From contig CAMGYJ010000005.1 in the NCBI GenBank assembly GCA_946122785.1, forward strand, positions 60,772,200 to 60,836,199: a stretch of DNA of 64,000 bases, written 5' to 3'. A program made the position numbers and the translations under genes. A model generated the notes under the pieces. It saw only the letters and a program-made list of their open reading frames with translations. It ran no database searches and was not told the origin of the DNA. Below, in pieces: positions 34,702-46,980 of this stretch (its first letter is position 1; each line of letters opens with the position of its first letter). The stretch is from Linum tenue (lineage: Eukaryota > Streptophyta > Magnoliopsida > Malpighiales > Linaceae).

Positions 34702-36222
34702 CATATATACTCAGAATACATCGTCCGGTTCCAAACGAGGCCATGGATGTTAAACGTGAAAAATTATTAGCCAAGTGAGGAAAAGTAACTAGGAAACGAG
34801 CGGAGAAGTTCAAGGGCGGGGGGACCCTAATGTTCGTGATAAGGGATTTAGGGATCTGGTACAGAGTTTTTATTTTTTATTTTATTTTGATGAATGTGCT
34901 GTTAAACGTTCACTTTGGTGCACTAATCATTTTACCCACACCTCTCCACTTCCAGAGGCTCTCAATTTCCCAAATTTGTTATTATATTAGGGGTCCTACT
35001 TCCCTAAACTTGGAGAGGATTAGATAAATATGAGAGATGTTTTGAAAGAATATATCGTAAAGTGCCCTCCCGTCCCTCTGTTCTCTAGGGCATCTACCTA
35101 TCTTTAATCATCACAATTTTGGGCACTAAATCAGGAGCATGAAAATTTAAGTGGATAACAACAATACAAATCGGGGGTAAATTCCACAAATATTCTTTTT
35201 TTAATTACCACGAATATAGTGGTTTAGAAAGTATTTACAAAAACATTGTGTTTTGAAAAGAAAAGAGGGCGAATCCGCGTGAGTCGGCAAAAATCGGTGT
35301 AATATGGTTTTTTAGGAAAAATTGGTCTAATATGTTAGTTACGAGTTATAGTAGAGAGACTTGAAATAAGCATTGCAGACTCGAGTATGTAATTTTCTTA
35401 TAGGCACGGTTTGAAAAAAAAACTGAAATATGATAGATAGTTGGAAAAGAGTGGGGATTTAAATTGGTTGATAAACACATTGTTTTAGTTGGAAAAAACT
35501 TGAAATAAGCGTTGAAGGTTGGACAATATTGATTAACTCAACTGTATATAAACAGTGATGAAAATGAATAAAAGGAAGGTAAAATGATGAAATTACATGA
35601 ACAATAAGTTTGTCATTTGGAGAGGATCTCAACCAGGAGGCTAAACCAATAAGATAACAAAACCAATTACAATAACACATCGAATTATATGTTACAACCA
35701 TCAATAGTGAAATGAATGATTGTTGGATATCAGAAGCCGAATTGTTGAAATTAGTTCGATTTAAGAGGGACTTTGATTCAATATTTACGTTGGTTATTTT
35801 TGTAAAGAAGCAGAATTACTTTAAAAAAGTCATATTACCCAAATCCCATTTGGACATTGTTAATTAATTAGTGTCCGATGCTTTTGCTGAGGATGGGGTT
35901 TGCTTTTCGTTTTTCTGTTCTTTTCTACCGTTTCACCTTTTTGACTTCCTTGTGCACAATTCGGGCTTTGATTATCAATCTCTCCTTTAATCATCAGCAC
36001 TCTCGACAAAGTGCAGTCCTGTTCTTACTTAAGAATAATAAAAAAAACTCTTCCTTTTTCAGTTTATTTGAAATTGAAAGACCAAAAACAAACTTTTGTA
36101 AAGAGAAGAGAGAGATGGAGTGCATGATACTTGATCAGATTCAAATGAGCTTAGTATCAAGTCAATATCATTAGTGTAAGCAATTGTGAGTAAACTGACC
36201 ACATTAGCGTGACATCAACATC
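34702..36222. other. Intergenic, nothing recognised
   Basis: AT-rich. Short frames such as 35878-36174 have no domain. A purine-rich GAAGAGAGAGATGGAG tract is at about 36100. Confidence 0.45.
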
Positions 36223-38297
36223 CACTACGGGAAAAATGGCCTCTTGCAACCCCAGAAAAGTGTTGCGTAAAATCATAAAAGAGTTGCAGCATCCTAGCGC
36301 AACACTTTTACTAGGGTTGCATATAGTGGGGGTTGCAAAATGTATAGGCAACTGTTTTTTCATTTTTCGTAACTAAAATAAAAAGAGTTGCCCATCCTCA
36401 CCTCTTATGCAACACCACTTTAGGCAACACATTTTGAAATTTTTGCAACACATTTTAGGAATTCAGGCAACATTTTTTACAAGTTTTTGCAACATTTAAA
36501 TTGTATCTGTGACAAGTCCAAATCGTCACAAATGAATACCAATTGTGACAATTTTGTCGTCAATAGAGATCATTTTGTGATGAGCTAATGGGGACGCAAA
36601 AATAACAATTGTGACATGTTTAATTGTCACAAATAATTGTCATTTGTGATCGAAGTTCTGTCACAAATAATAATTTTTAACATAAAGGTTATTATCACTA
36701 AAGTAACTGTCTGTGACGAATTTTGTCACATGTACAAATTTTGGTCCATTTGTGACAATGAAATTATCACATGTGTGACTTTTTATGAAGATTATCATAT
36801 AAGAAATGAGTCTATTCTTTGCTATGAAAAATGAAAAATTTTCTCGTCACAATTTGAAAGATTTGATGATTGGATTTTGTCATAGATGCCTTTGGTGACA
36901 AGCAATCATCATAGTAGTACACACTTTACTGACAATCATAGTAATTATTATTATATAATAAAATAAAATTCCCAAAATAATATACAATAAATATCTTTAA
37001 ACTCCAACCTTCTTACCGATAAAACTAAATAGCACTCCAGAACAATACAGGATACACTAAATAGCTAGGTTATGCACTTGTCATTCATCTAACTTTTAGA
37101 ATTCATTTGAATGCTATAGTTATCACATATCTACAAATGCTTTGTTTCAAGATCATCTATACACGTGCTTCTCATTTGTAGTTTTGCTCTTTCTAGTCTC
37201 ATCCTTGTGAGATACATGAGCATTAGGCAACACTTGCTCTTGAATTTCTCCTGTACACAAAGTAATTAACTCAAGGATATTAGATTTTGTAGAATATTTT
37301 ATGTGCAAACTATTAACCAATAAAATAAAAAAACTTGAAAAATGAACACACCTCTACTAAGGATCCATTTGCTCACCATTGGCTTTCTCCAACTCGCGCG
37401 TCTCAACTTGGCATGTCTTCTTACTACACCCCCTAAAAAACTAACCAAGAGCCTTGTGTTACCTTCCTCTAATTCAGTTCCGATACTTCCCTTTGTAATG
37501 ACGAGGTCGTGATAAGAAGATTACTCTGTAAAAAACTAATTGCAGCTTTTGTTAATTATGCTTGCTTTTTATTCATGTAAAGGAATCATAATTAACTAAT
37601 GGTCATTCGAATCAAAACTCAAAAAGAGGTTATATATCTTGAACCTAAACGTATATAAAAATATGAAAAGCCAAAAAACCAAGTTTGTTAAGCATCGATC
37701 ATATATACTTACAGCAAGAGTCACGTAAGAGAAGAGACGAAGGTTGCTGACGATTAGCTTGGCAAAAAAATCAAGCGAGATTGTCGGTCGAGAGTCCTTA
37801 GAGATTTGCAGGCGGCTGCAAAAGAGAAGAAGAGGTTAGAAGTCTGATTGGGATTTCGCGTGATGGTGGCGGAATGATGATATAAGGGTTTTTAGTGGTT
37901 GAGGCTTTCGGCCTTAGGATGGGAAGAGTTATAGATAAAGAAGGAAACACATTAATTAGCTAAATAAGAGATAGAAGGGAAAGTAATCAACGCAAATATT
38001 TTATTTCCTGCTAGCCAATATTTGGGTTTATCTCTAGATTCAGTTTCTCTCTTCCAGTTATTTTTTTATTTCAATTACTCATTTAAATTAAACGTGCATT
38101 AATAAAATTGATTTGTTGCAACACAATTTGAGAAAATGTTGCGTATAATAGAACAAACGCAATATATAGTTAATTTGAGTTGCCTAAACTACTCAATATG
38201 CAACTCTACAAACAAGTGTTGCTATTGTATATCAAACACAACACTTTTAAATAGTGTTGCAATCCAAGTGTTGCAAGAGGTGTCTTTTCCTGTAGTG
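36223..38297. mobile_element. Non-autonomous CACTA element, complete
   Basis: Left end CACTACGGGAAAA with CCTCTTGCAAC; right end, inverted, CACTACAGGAAAA with CCTCTTGCAAC. A perfect 3 bp target duplication ATC stands at 36220-36222 and 38298-38300. The element is 2075 bp. Subterminal GTTGCA/TGCAAC units lie near both ends. No transposase domain is visible inside, so it depends on an enzyme encoded elsewhere. It is a different family from the 5647-16622 element. Confidence 0.92.
36505..36930. repeat. Second repeat array inside the small CACTA element
   Basis: About 15 units of TTTGTCAC/GTGACAA in both orientations, distinct from the GTTGCA units at the element's ends. They resemble the subterminal array of another CACTA family. 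Confidence 0.65.
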
Positions 38298-40655
38298 ATC
38301 CTTTCTTACGAAAATCATTTAATTTTTCCCCTTTTAATTTTTAAAGGATGATTGATATCCACTTTAGTATATTTTTAGAACAAAAAAATTAAAGCATTTT
38401 TTTACGAGTCTATACCATATGGTATTGACTGGTATTAAATAAAAATATATCATATGGTATGAAAGCGTATCATGGTAGTATGAACATATCAAGACTGTAT
38501 GGTGGTTGAATACATGATAGTAGGAGATACTAACTGTCATTTACGACTTTCATCATTGTGCACCACAAGTTGCCACCTCCATACCAGGGTGGCATAGTAT
38601 GATATTTTCTGGTCTTGTATTTTTTTCACTAAAAAATTTGCAGATCCAATATATCGTGATGAACTCGTTCCTTCTATGCAAATATTTTCAAAAACGACTT
38701 AAAAACGAAAAAGTACCATATGGTATGGAGTTGATAACGAGAGGTATGCAAAAAAAATTCTCAAAAAATATTGAAAATTGATCTCATTTTGTAGAGCACA
38801 AAGAAATCGTTCCATCTGTGAAAAAAAAAATTGAAATCCAAGTTAGAACGAAGAAGATAAGAGCCGATTAAGAAAACTATGAAAAATAAAATACATTTAA
38901 TTCACAATCCTCATATCTGAATTTTTTGGACTCACTTAAATCGAAAGGTTCGAATTTAATTACTTATAGATAAATTATCAATGGTTAGTGACCCTATCTT
39001 AAGCCTTCAGGCAAAGAGTAAAGAGGGCAAAACTTGGATAGATAGAAACAACACATGTTGCTTCAGGCAAGTGCCTCTTAAACTTTACACTGTCTGTTTA
39101 TTTATGTCTTAGATTCATTCGAAAAAATTAAACAATTAAATTTGAAAAAAAAGCAATCAAATTGACAAATTACAGTTATATGATTTCCCTGATTCTCAAA
39201 GGAGTCATATAATAAATGATTTTTTTAGGAGCTTAGAAATGAATTCTACAAGAACTCATTCGACAACGAAGAAGAATTATTAAAACTTACATTCGATTTA
39301 AGTTCTCTTGAATGCACCCATTCACAAAACAAGATAGTTTATTTGTCGGTAATGGCCAACATTGACTATGGGCAAAATCATCTTTTGAAAGTAAAGAATT
39401 TAAAGGGTGGAAGAGAAAGAAAAAGAGAGGAGTGGCCGCCCTGGTAAATGGTAATGAATAGGTTACACAGAGAACCCACCTGATTTGGAATGGTCCTGAT
39501 ATGGGGAGACATCTGAATTTCTACATCCTCCTCTTTTGTTTCTTTGCTTCCTCCCTAGTTCTTGTTATCCCAACAAATTCAAAGGCATTTATTTGCTTTA
39601 ACAACAACTCTGTTTCTGTAGATAGGCACATGCAAACCCAACAGATTTCACCAACTCTGATTTTATTTTTCTTTTTAGTTTTATAATATATTTGACTCTA
39701 CTTCTAGAAGTGTTATTCTGCTTCAAAATTTAAATCGGATCAAATGTTTTTAACTTTTATTTTTTAAAAACCTTTTGTGAAAAATGTTTTGGAAATATAA
39801 GGTTATCATTGCTATATTGATTGTCTTAATTAATTTATTATATTATTTAAAAATAAAATAATCTAGGAAATAAGATGAACAAAATAAAAGAAATCCATCT
39901 TGATCTATTTCAACTATTTCTTTTTTGTTTTTTGTTTTTATTTATATGTATATAAAAAATAATTTAATAATTTTAGTTATCTATAACATTAAAGATAAAT
40001 GCTAATATTTTATCAATCAAACCCATAACAATTTTTAGAAACTCCAGCTGGAAACTGAGTAAAGAAGGACCGAACGTGTCCATATATACATTTCCTTTCC
40101 TTTTACCTGCTCTTGTTTTGGTGAGCATTGGCAGAGTAGTACATATGTAGTACACCCACATGTATTTAAGTAATATGACGAAGTTGAATCAATCCAGTTT
40201 AATTAATATGACGAAGTTGAATCCAGTTTAAGTAAACCACTTTCATCTAATCAAAGAAAATCAATCCAGTTTAAGTAATATGACGAAGTTGAATCGATAG
40301 CTATACATGAGCATAGGACAAGGAAATGATAACTTTAGACCTTGTGCATTCTCGGTTTAAGACGTTATGGGAGTTCTTTTCCTCCCTTAAAAAGTTTACT
40401 AGTTTGGTGTCCAACTTGTTTATCAAAATGTTATTTGAATACAACGTATTTATAATATATATTCTAAATTTTTTAAATCACTTAAAATGCTTAGTTTCAC
40501 ACGACAATTAAGGTGACATTGAAATTATCTTTTAATTTTTTAAATTTCAATAAATTTCATCAATGGCCGAACATTATATTCCTACTGGTCATAATGCTCG
40601 TAAATAACCATTCATGACATATCTATTTAATGATATTATCACTTAATTAACTATT
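38298..40655. other. AT-rich intergenic stretch
   Basis: No gene seen. Contains a small repeat at about 40165-40295 with three copies of AATATGACGAAGTTGAATC and CAATCCAGTTTAA. ACCATATGGTAT-like palindromes recur at about 38410-38460 and 38715. Confidence 0.45.
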
Positions 40656-42404
40656 TGATTCGGTGCTAATAACACACATTTTACCCCTCATTTCTTGATA
40701 GTTTGCCTTTGCATGTTATCGTACATCGACCTATTTTACGCCAGGTGTGCTATTTTTTATACATTCCAAGTCCTAGCGTGTTTGGAAGGGTCGAGGACGA
40801 GTTTCAGGACGATTGGAGTTGAAAAGCCCAAAAAGTGAAGAATAGCCGATTGTTACGGTTTGGAGGTGATTGTCACGGTCTGGCTGACCGTGACAATCAA
40901 CCGGTGACCGTGCTGTTGGACCAAAACGGTGCCACTGACCTGCGTTTTTGTCCGTGTCACGGTCAGAGCTCTAGAGTCACGACCATGATGTGCAGACCGT
41001 GAAATGACTATTAGGCTTTATAAATAGAAGGCTGATGGGAGAGAGTAGAGGAGGCTGGATCTTGGATTGGGTTTCACATTTTCTGGTTCCCTTCTAGGAT
41101 TTCAACTGGGAAACCCTAAAAAAGAGGAAGAATTCTAGTGAGAGAGAGAGAGATCTTTGTCTTCTTATAAAGAGAGAGAAAGGAAGAGCCAAAGGAGGAA
41201 GGAAGAAGATTGGGCTTGCCCTAAGCTAGAGGATTGAAGGTCTTCTTCTTCTCAAGGGTGTTCCAAGCAATAAGGAAGGAGGATAGTCACCACACTATGG
41301 TTCTTTCTTTCATCTTTGTTGTTTTCCCTTGCCTAGCTATGGGGTAGTTCCCCCTCTCACTTGGGTATTGTGAACCGTACCCTGCTTTAGATGTGCGTTA
41401 GGATGTAAGAACATGAATCTATATTTATTGATTAAATATTTTATATAATATTTGAGGTAATATTCATGAATGATAGACCGTTGCTAGCTTTAACTCATTA
41501 TTATGCCACTTTGACCTAGGTATAGGAAAATTCCCTTCTTGCTAGGAGGCTTTTATAAGCTGGAATTCATTTGCCAATTGAGCCACCTACTTAGACCAGA
41601 TTAGGGCAAACCTCAAATATAAAATTAGTGCCATGACCACATCATGATTGGTCACTATTGATCATCCAGAGTAATTTTCGAAGGATTGGTTCTTGCAATC
41701 CTTGGTTGATTGGTTAAAAGGGCTAGATTTCCTAGCTTATAGTCGCAATCCTTAGTCAAATGACTAAGAAAGTTAGGCCATCTAGTTTATTGTTGCTATC
41801 CTTAACTAGTCGACTAAGAGAGTTAGGGTTTTCTAACTAGTTGCACCCGCCTCACGGGTTATAAATACATCCTTCACCTTAGATTTTTGTTCATTGTTTC
41901 TTAATACGAGACTAGGAGGAGCAATACACGGGTGAAGTCTTCTCATATAGAATTCTCCACAATTCTCGCTTGTTTTTATTTGTAGTTTATTTAGCATAAA
42001 ATAACCAAAAACCATTTTATTGTTGCTATCCTTAACTAGTCGACTAAGAGAGTTAGGGTTTTCTAACTAGTTGCACCCGCCTCACGGGTTATAAATACAT
42101 CCTTCACCTTAGAGTTTTGTTCAATGTTTCTTAATACGAGACTAGGAGGAGCAATACACGGGTGAAGTCTTCTCATATAGAATTTTCCGCAATTTACTTT
42201 TCTCGCTTGTTTTTATTTGTAGTTTCTTTAGCATTAAATAACCAAGAACCATTTTTGCTAGATAACAAATTAAGTGATTGAAGTAGGGGTACATGGACCG
42301 GCCCGGGTTTGAAAATTAAAACATACTTGCCCTATACTGCACCCGGCTAGAGTTTATACTTGGGCCTTAATCGGGATTTAAATTGTGGTATTCGAGACAA
42401 GTCA
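40656..42404 (+). repeat. Left LTR of element C with 230 bp tandem duplication
   Basis: 1749 bp, TGATTCGG to GACAAGTCA. A TATA-like TTTATAAATAGAAGG lies at about 41016. Inverted repeats built on CACGGTCTGGCTGACCGTG lie at about 40850-41010. A unit beginning TTGTTGCTATCC is present twice in tandem (41790-42019 and 42020-42250). The right LTR has neither this pair nor part of the sequence before it. Confidence 0.85.
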
Positions 42405-42410
42405 AGTTTT

Positions 42411-42428
42411 TTGCGCCATTTCCGGGAA
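42411..42428 (+). other. Primer-binding site of element C, degenerate
   Basis: TTGCGCCATTTCCGGGAA is a mutated form of TGGCGCCGTTGCCGGGGA (complement of the tRNA-Asp 3' end). It stands 6 bases after the left LTR, as in A and B. Confidence 0.72.
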
Positions 42429-42531
42429 ATTACGGTCCATTAATTTGAAAAATTCGTTTAGTGTTACTCTAGCATTTTCTATCTTGTCTTTTGTTTTGTG
42501 TTTTTATATTGTTGTGATGTAGAGTTGAGCC

Positions 42532-43730
42532 ATGGATCCCGATAGCTTCTCCTGCACGTGGGGGTATCAACCACACCCAAATGGTGTTACCCCGAGGCAA
42601 CATAGAGCTATCAGGAAGGAGAAGATTACGAATCTGGGGTCGAATACCAACTAACTTCCTATGATGAGCAATCGTATCCCCTGAATGTTCAAGAGTTTTT
42701 ATCCATTCTATGAAGACTACCCTCAATAACTTGAAGAGCATAGCTAATTGGAGCTATTGGTGGAGAAGTTTGCGTTGGATAATGGGAGATCATATTTCGG
42801 ACTGGCTTTTCCAACCACGGACCTCCTCACTCAGATTTCCTCTATGAAGCGGAGGAAATTCGCAAAAGCACGGATAGGCTAAGCTCGTTGGTCGAGGAAG
42901 CTTGTGCACGGTCCACTCAAGACCGATTCTTATCGATTGGTTAAGAAAAGAAAGATGAAGAGGCAAGCCTCGAGGATGAATTGGAACGGTCGAGAGTTGT
43001 CATGGATGGCCACCGTGATGCTCGAGACTGGGAATGTTCTCTTGAGGAAACTACCGCTCTTTCGCACTTCATTTCAAGTGTTGAAGAGGAGGATCTTAAT
43101 GAGGAGATTAATGCCTAGTCAATCGAAGAAATAGCTTGGAGACTTACTATCCAAGGCTTGATTGTGGAAGAGCGAGGAAAGATAAGCAAAGAAGAAGTTG
43201 TGGAGAAGGTAGAAGTCAATGAAGAGGAATTTCTTGAAGATCCACAAGAGGAGGAATATGAAGAACATAAGGATTTGGAGGAGCAATTGGTTTTCGGGCT
43301 AAGGATGAAGTCTTGGTGGAAGAGGCTTGCATCGGCCATGAGATTATCGAGAAATCTCCACCAAACTTCGAAGAGTTGCTTAGCAAGGATCCTTTTGTGA
43401 TCAATCTTTGCTTGAAAAAATCCACACCATTATCACTCTTCTTGGATTGATGTGGTGGAGGAGAGTCAACGATGTTCTATCCGGTTCGGGGCACAAAGAA
43501 AAGAGAAAAAGAGAAGGAGAGGTTTCAAGGGTGGACGCTTCAACTCGCTCAAGTGCATGAGTCATCATCAACTACTATTCCATATGATTATGACTTGAGG
43601 CTCCACTTACACGACGAGAACCTCAACTTGAAGGATGTACAAGGCTGGGCCGAGGCTTAAGGAACAACTGTCTAGCTTATGACGTAAAAATAGCGCTTGT
43701 TGGTAGGCAACCCAATGTTGGTTCGTGTTT
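42532..43730 (+). pseudogene. Gag-like acidic protein of element C, frameshifted
   Basis: Begins MDPDSFSCTWGYQPHPNG, matching MDPNGFYNMWGYPQPPEW in element B. 43158-43300 is acidic (KEEVVEKVEVNEEEFLEDPQ). Then LLSKDPFVINLCLKKSTP and TMFYPVRGTKKREKEKE match B's LLEKDPFEALC and MMHYMVRGKEKREEE. The end, in another frame at about 43675-43730, reads AYDVKIALVGRQPNVG. Stops and frame changes make it inactive. No known domain was recognised. Confidence 0.55.
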
Positions 43731-44113
43731 CTTTTCCCTATTTTTCTTTGTTTTTGTGTTTGTTCGAGTCAATTGGGAGAGTTTTGCATGATAACCCTGC
43801 CAGGGTCTATGTGTTTGAATGAGTTGTATTTGAGTTAGTAGCACGGTTGAATCTTTAAGAAGTTGAAAATTGTCAAAATGCTCTATTTTTATCATTGTTA
43901 AGGTTTCTGGTCACTTGTCGTGGTTTGACGACCGTGAAAATTGACGCCTGACCTCGATATAGTCCCAAAATGAGGTGTTTTGCATAATTTTGAGGTTTAA
44001 GTGGAATCGGCCAAAACACACCGTTTTGGTCTGATGTCGCGATTTTTGGGTAAAAGTCGCGGTCTGATCACCGTGAGAATTGATCCAAAACCGCAACAAT
44101 TACACTCGGGCAG

Positions 44114-44123
44114 TATATAAAGG
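44114..44123 (+). promoter_or_regulatory. Possible internal promoter of element C
   Basis: TATATAAAGG, in a context like the LTR TATA box, lies about 70 bases upstream of the second coding region. GACGACCGTGA and GGTCTGATCACCGTGA motifs in 43915-44075 echo the inverted repeats of the LTR promoter region. Confidence 0.45.
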
Positions 44124-44186
44124 GGTTGTGACCCCCTTCCTTCACGCCCTCGTCTTCGCCGGATTTCTCTGAGAAGTCGCCGAAAA

Positions 44187-45362
44187 TTGCGACAACACAA
44201 GTTTTTCGTCGATTTCAGCGACTTCCGGCCACCCAAATTAAAAACCAAGACTAGAACCATTATTCCCACTTTGAGGTGCCCTTTGCCCAGATTTTGGGGC
44301 GATTTAGCTGAAAATTTTCCGAGGAGGGCAATTTCCGACGAGCTTCAGGCGAGGCTCCAGCGAGATCCTCCATGTTGTTTTCGGTCGATTTTCGACGCCC
44401 TCGCCTTCTCCCCACCTCCCTCGTCAACCCTACTTGCGTCTCTAGGATGGTTAATCCGGATCATGATTAATTACCTCCGCAACTTTGTGGATGACAAGAC
44501 ATATGGGACCGTGTTCGAGACGTGGCACAACATGGACATCGGGACACATTGGCGGCTTGATCATGACATGTTCGAGATGCTTCGCTGCCGTTTAGTGATC
44601 TCAGCCGTTGTGCTTCATCCTCCGTGGTGCGCTCTGCTTTCTATCGATTAGCCCATTTTTGCGAAGCTCTGTGTGGAGTTCTACTCCACATTCTGACATT
44701 CGCAGGCGAAGGGCCGGCGCCAGCAGCCCTTCGTGGACTTCATGTTTGGAGGGCACCACCGCAGCATGGGCTACCGCGCTCTAGCCATTGTCTTGGGACT
44801 GGATACCAACATCATGACAATGACTGAGAGGGTGTACACCCGGGGGATGGATTCGCATAGTGTGTACCAGAAGATTTGCTTTCTTAGAGAGAGACAACTC
44901 CAATTCACTGCCTCGCACACCAAGGCCACTCAGTTCAGAACCCAGTGGAGGATTCTCTATGCACTTCTCACTCGCTCGGTGATTCCAAGCCTCGAGTCGG
45001 GTCACTAGGTGACACTAAGAGGGCTTGTGGAGCTCCACACCATGAGTCGACCGATAGAGCCACTTCATCTTGGATCGCTAGGGGCGAGCTCCTTCTACAA
45101 GATTCTGGGCCATACCAGAGTTTCCACGATGCACATGGGCCCCCTCATCACCAGGCTTGCCCTCCACTTCAGAGTAGGCACTACGATCTGCACCGGGGTG
45201 GGCCAGACTGAGGTCTTCCCGGTGGAGACTCTCCACAAGATGAGATTGGTAGAAGAGGAGCAAGGCATCCAATTCATTCAGGAAATTCGACATCCATCCT
45301 TTTTCCACCCCGTGGTGGACCTGCCACCCGATTCGGAGCTATTACAGGAGGCTCCACCCTAG
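44187..45362 (+). pseudogene. Athila-type second ORF (putative plant transposon protein), broken
   Basis: Three frames cover it. 44187-44651 ends with INYLRNFVDDKTYGTVFETW and LDHDMFEMLRCRL. 44733-45008 reads MDFMFGGHHRSMGYRALAIV, LGLDTNIMTMTERVYTRGMD and TQWRILYALLTRSVIPSLES to a stop. 45009-45362 continues LGASSFYKILGHTRVSTMHM, GPLITRLALHFRV and FPVETLHKMRLVEEEQG. The pattern (capsule-like DFMFGG segment, ALGL-type motif, MGPLITRLA...F) resembles the Athila ORF1/putative plant transposon protein families found outside gag-pol in Athila/Tat elements. Their role is unknown; some authors call them env-like. One stop and at least one frameshift break it. Confidence 0.65.
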
Positions 45363-45833
45363 CGACCACAGAGGCGTCGCGGCTTCTTCATCATCAGCAA
45401 GAGCTGGACCTTCCTCGTCCTAGGGAGGCCTTAAGGCCTGAGTGACTCGCCTTGAGCAACATTTCACCGGGGTATCCCTCCAGCTCAATAGAGAGCAAGA
45501 TGTCAGGAGACATTCTCATGTGCTCCTTCATGCTCTTGTTAAGGAACGAGGCATCATGGTTCAGATCCCCTAGTAGCCTTCTTGACTTCGTGACCAGGAC
45601 TAGTCTCTAGGCTTTGCTTGTCGTGTTGTCACCACAGTAACTCTCACTTTCTTTCTCTCCACTCTTGACTCAGAATACTTTGTTGTGTGTTTATGTTTGA
45701 ACTCGTACTTGTGTGGTTTGTTTTCGTTTTATTTGATGTTGGATATCATGTCATGAAATAACCTCGGTTTGTACGAGAATGTGTTTGTGTTTTGTGTTGT
45801 CTCTATGTGAAGCCTTATCTCATCTCTTGAAAC

Positions 45834-46758
45834 TGATAAAGCACCAGGGGGTGCTTTTGATCAAAGTAACGCAACAATCAAACAATCGAACGATAAACGA
45901 TGGATAGGTAGAATTCTCGCCACAATCAAGGTGTTTACTCAATTGATAAGAGAACTTGCTAAACAATTCTAGAATCCTCCTTAGAAAAACTTGAACAAGG
46001 GTATTGAATTAGCTATGGAATCCAAACGTAGTGAAGATAATAAATCGATTCTCGAGCCAAAGCTCCAAGAACACCAACACTCCTCGGTGTAATTTTTATC
46101 AAACCAAAAACTAACAATTCAATGAAGACTCGACTTAAATAGAACTTAGAGGAATCAAACAACTCCAAAGAAACTCCTAATTAGGTTAAAACTCGAAAAG
46201 GAATAAAAAACTACCATGAACAAAAAATCTTAATTGAACAAGGAAAGGAAAAGCTGCCTTCAGCTCAAAGTAACCAAACAGCTTTGATGCCATTTTTTAG
46301 CCTCTCGATCGAAGCCTTCTAGATATCCATTTCTTCATCTAATGCCTTTCCTCTGTAGACAAACATACTTACTTTCATGTGGTAGAAGCCTCTGGACTCG
46401 AATCTCATCCATGCTTCTCAAATTAAGCTCCAAAGTGCTTCATGTACACATTTTCTGCCTTAGCCAAATTCTGGCATTTTTTCCTGTGTTGACAGAGGAT
46501 TTTGGTGAGCTTGGAAAATGACCTTCTGGACTTCCCTTGAGCTTCCAATCACGCCAATGTGTAAAGGGACACTCCAGATTTAAGACAAGCTCTTAAAAAT
46601 GAATTTCCATCGAGCCAATTGAGATTATATGCTTGCAAAGTTGGCTACCTAAAACAGTTAAAATACTTAGACAACAATTAGTGTTCTTCATATGAGTTTA
46701 TATGAATTCTTTGGAAAGTAATTGTGACTTGTAGATTTGGCCAATTTGGATCATATCA
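45834..46758 (-). repeat. Solo LTR of family F nested in element C
   Basis: 925 bp, plus-strand TGATAAAGCACC to GATCATATCA, aligning with the F LTR at 61910-62861 (shared CAAATTCTGGCA, AGGGACACTCCAGATT, TTTCCATCGAGCCAATT). Flanking pentamers are GAAAC and GAAAT, 4 of 5 identical. No internal sequence accompanies it. Confidence 0.8.
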
Positions 46759-46799
46759 GAAATCGGCCCAATAATGTCCCGACTTTCACTCGCTAAGCT

Positions 46800-46980
46800 A
46801 TGCGGTAACATCCTTCTACCCTTTATTTTATGCGATTGAGCGCATGTCGACCTTAAATGTGTGTCTGTGTGTGTGTGGTGGGGGGGGGGGGAGTTTATTA
46901 TTATGCTTGTGTGTGTGATTGAGTGCTTGGAGCCTAAATGTATTATGTATGTCAAAATTTTAAATTTGAGGGCTCCAAGC
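46800..46980 (+). other. Conserved module with internal polypurine tract and hairpin (C)
   Basis: GCGGTAACATCCTTCTACCC, GCGATTGAGCGCATGTC, CTTAAATGTG, an expanded GT run and about 13 G (46860-46892), then perfect 10 bp arms GCTTGGAGCC and GGCTCCAAGC (46925-46934 and 46971-46980). Confidence 0.7.

Noticed and set aside
44187..45362. True retroviral envelope gene
   Set aside because: No signal peptide, furin site or transmembrane segment is visible. The motifs fit the Athila second-ORF family of unknown function.
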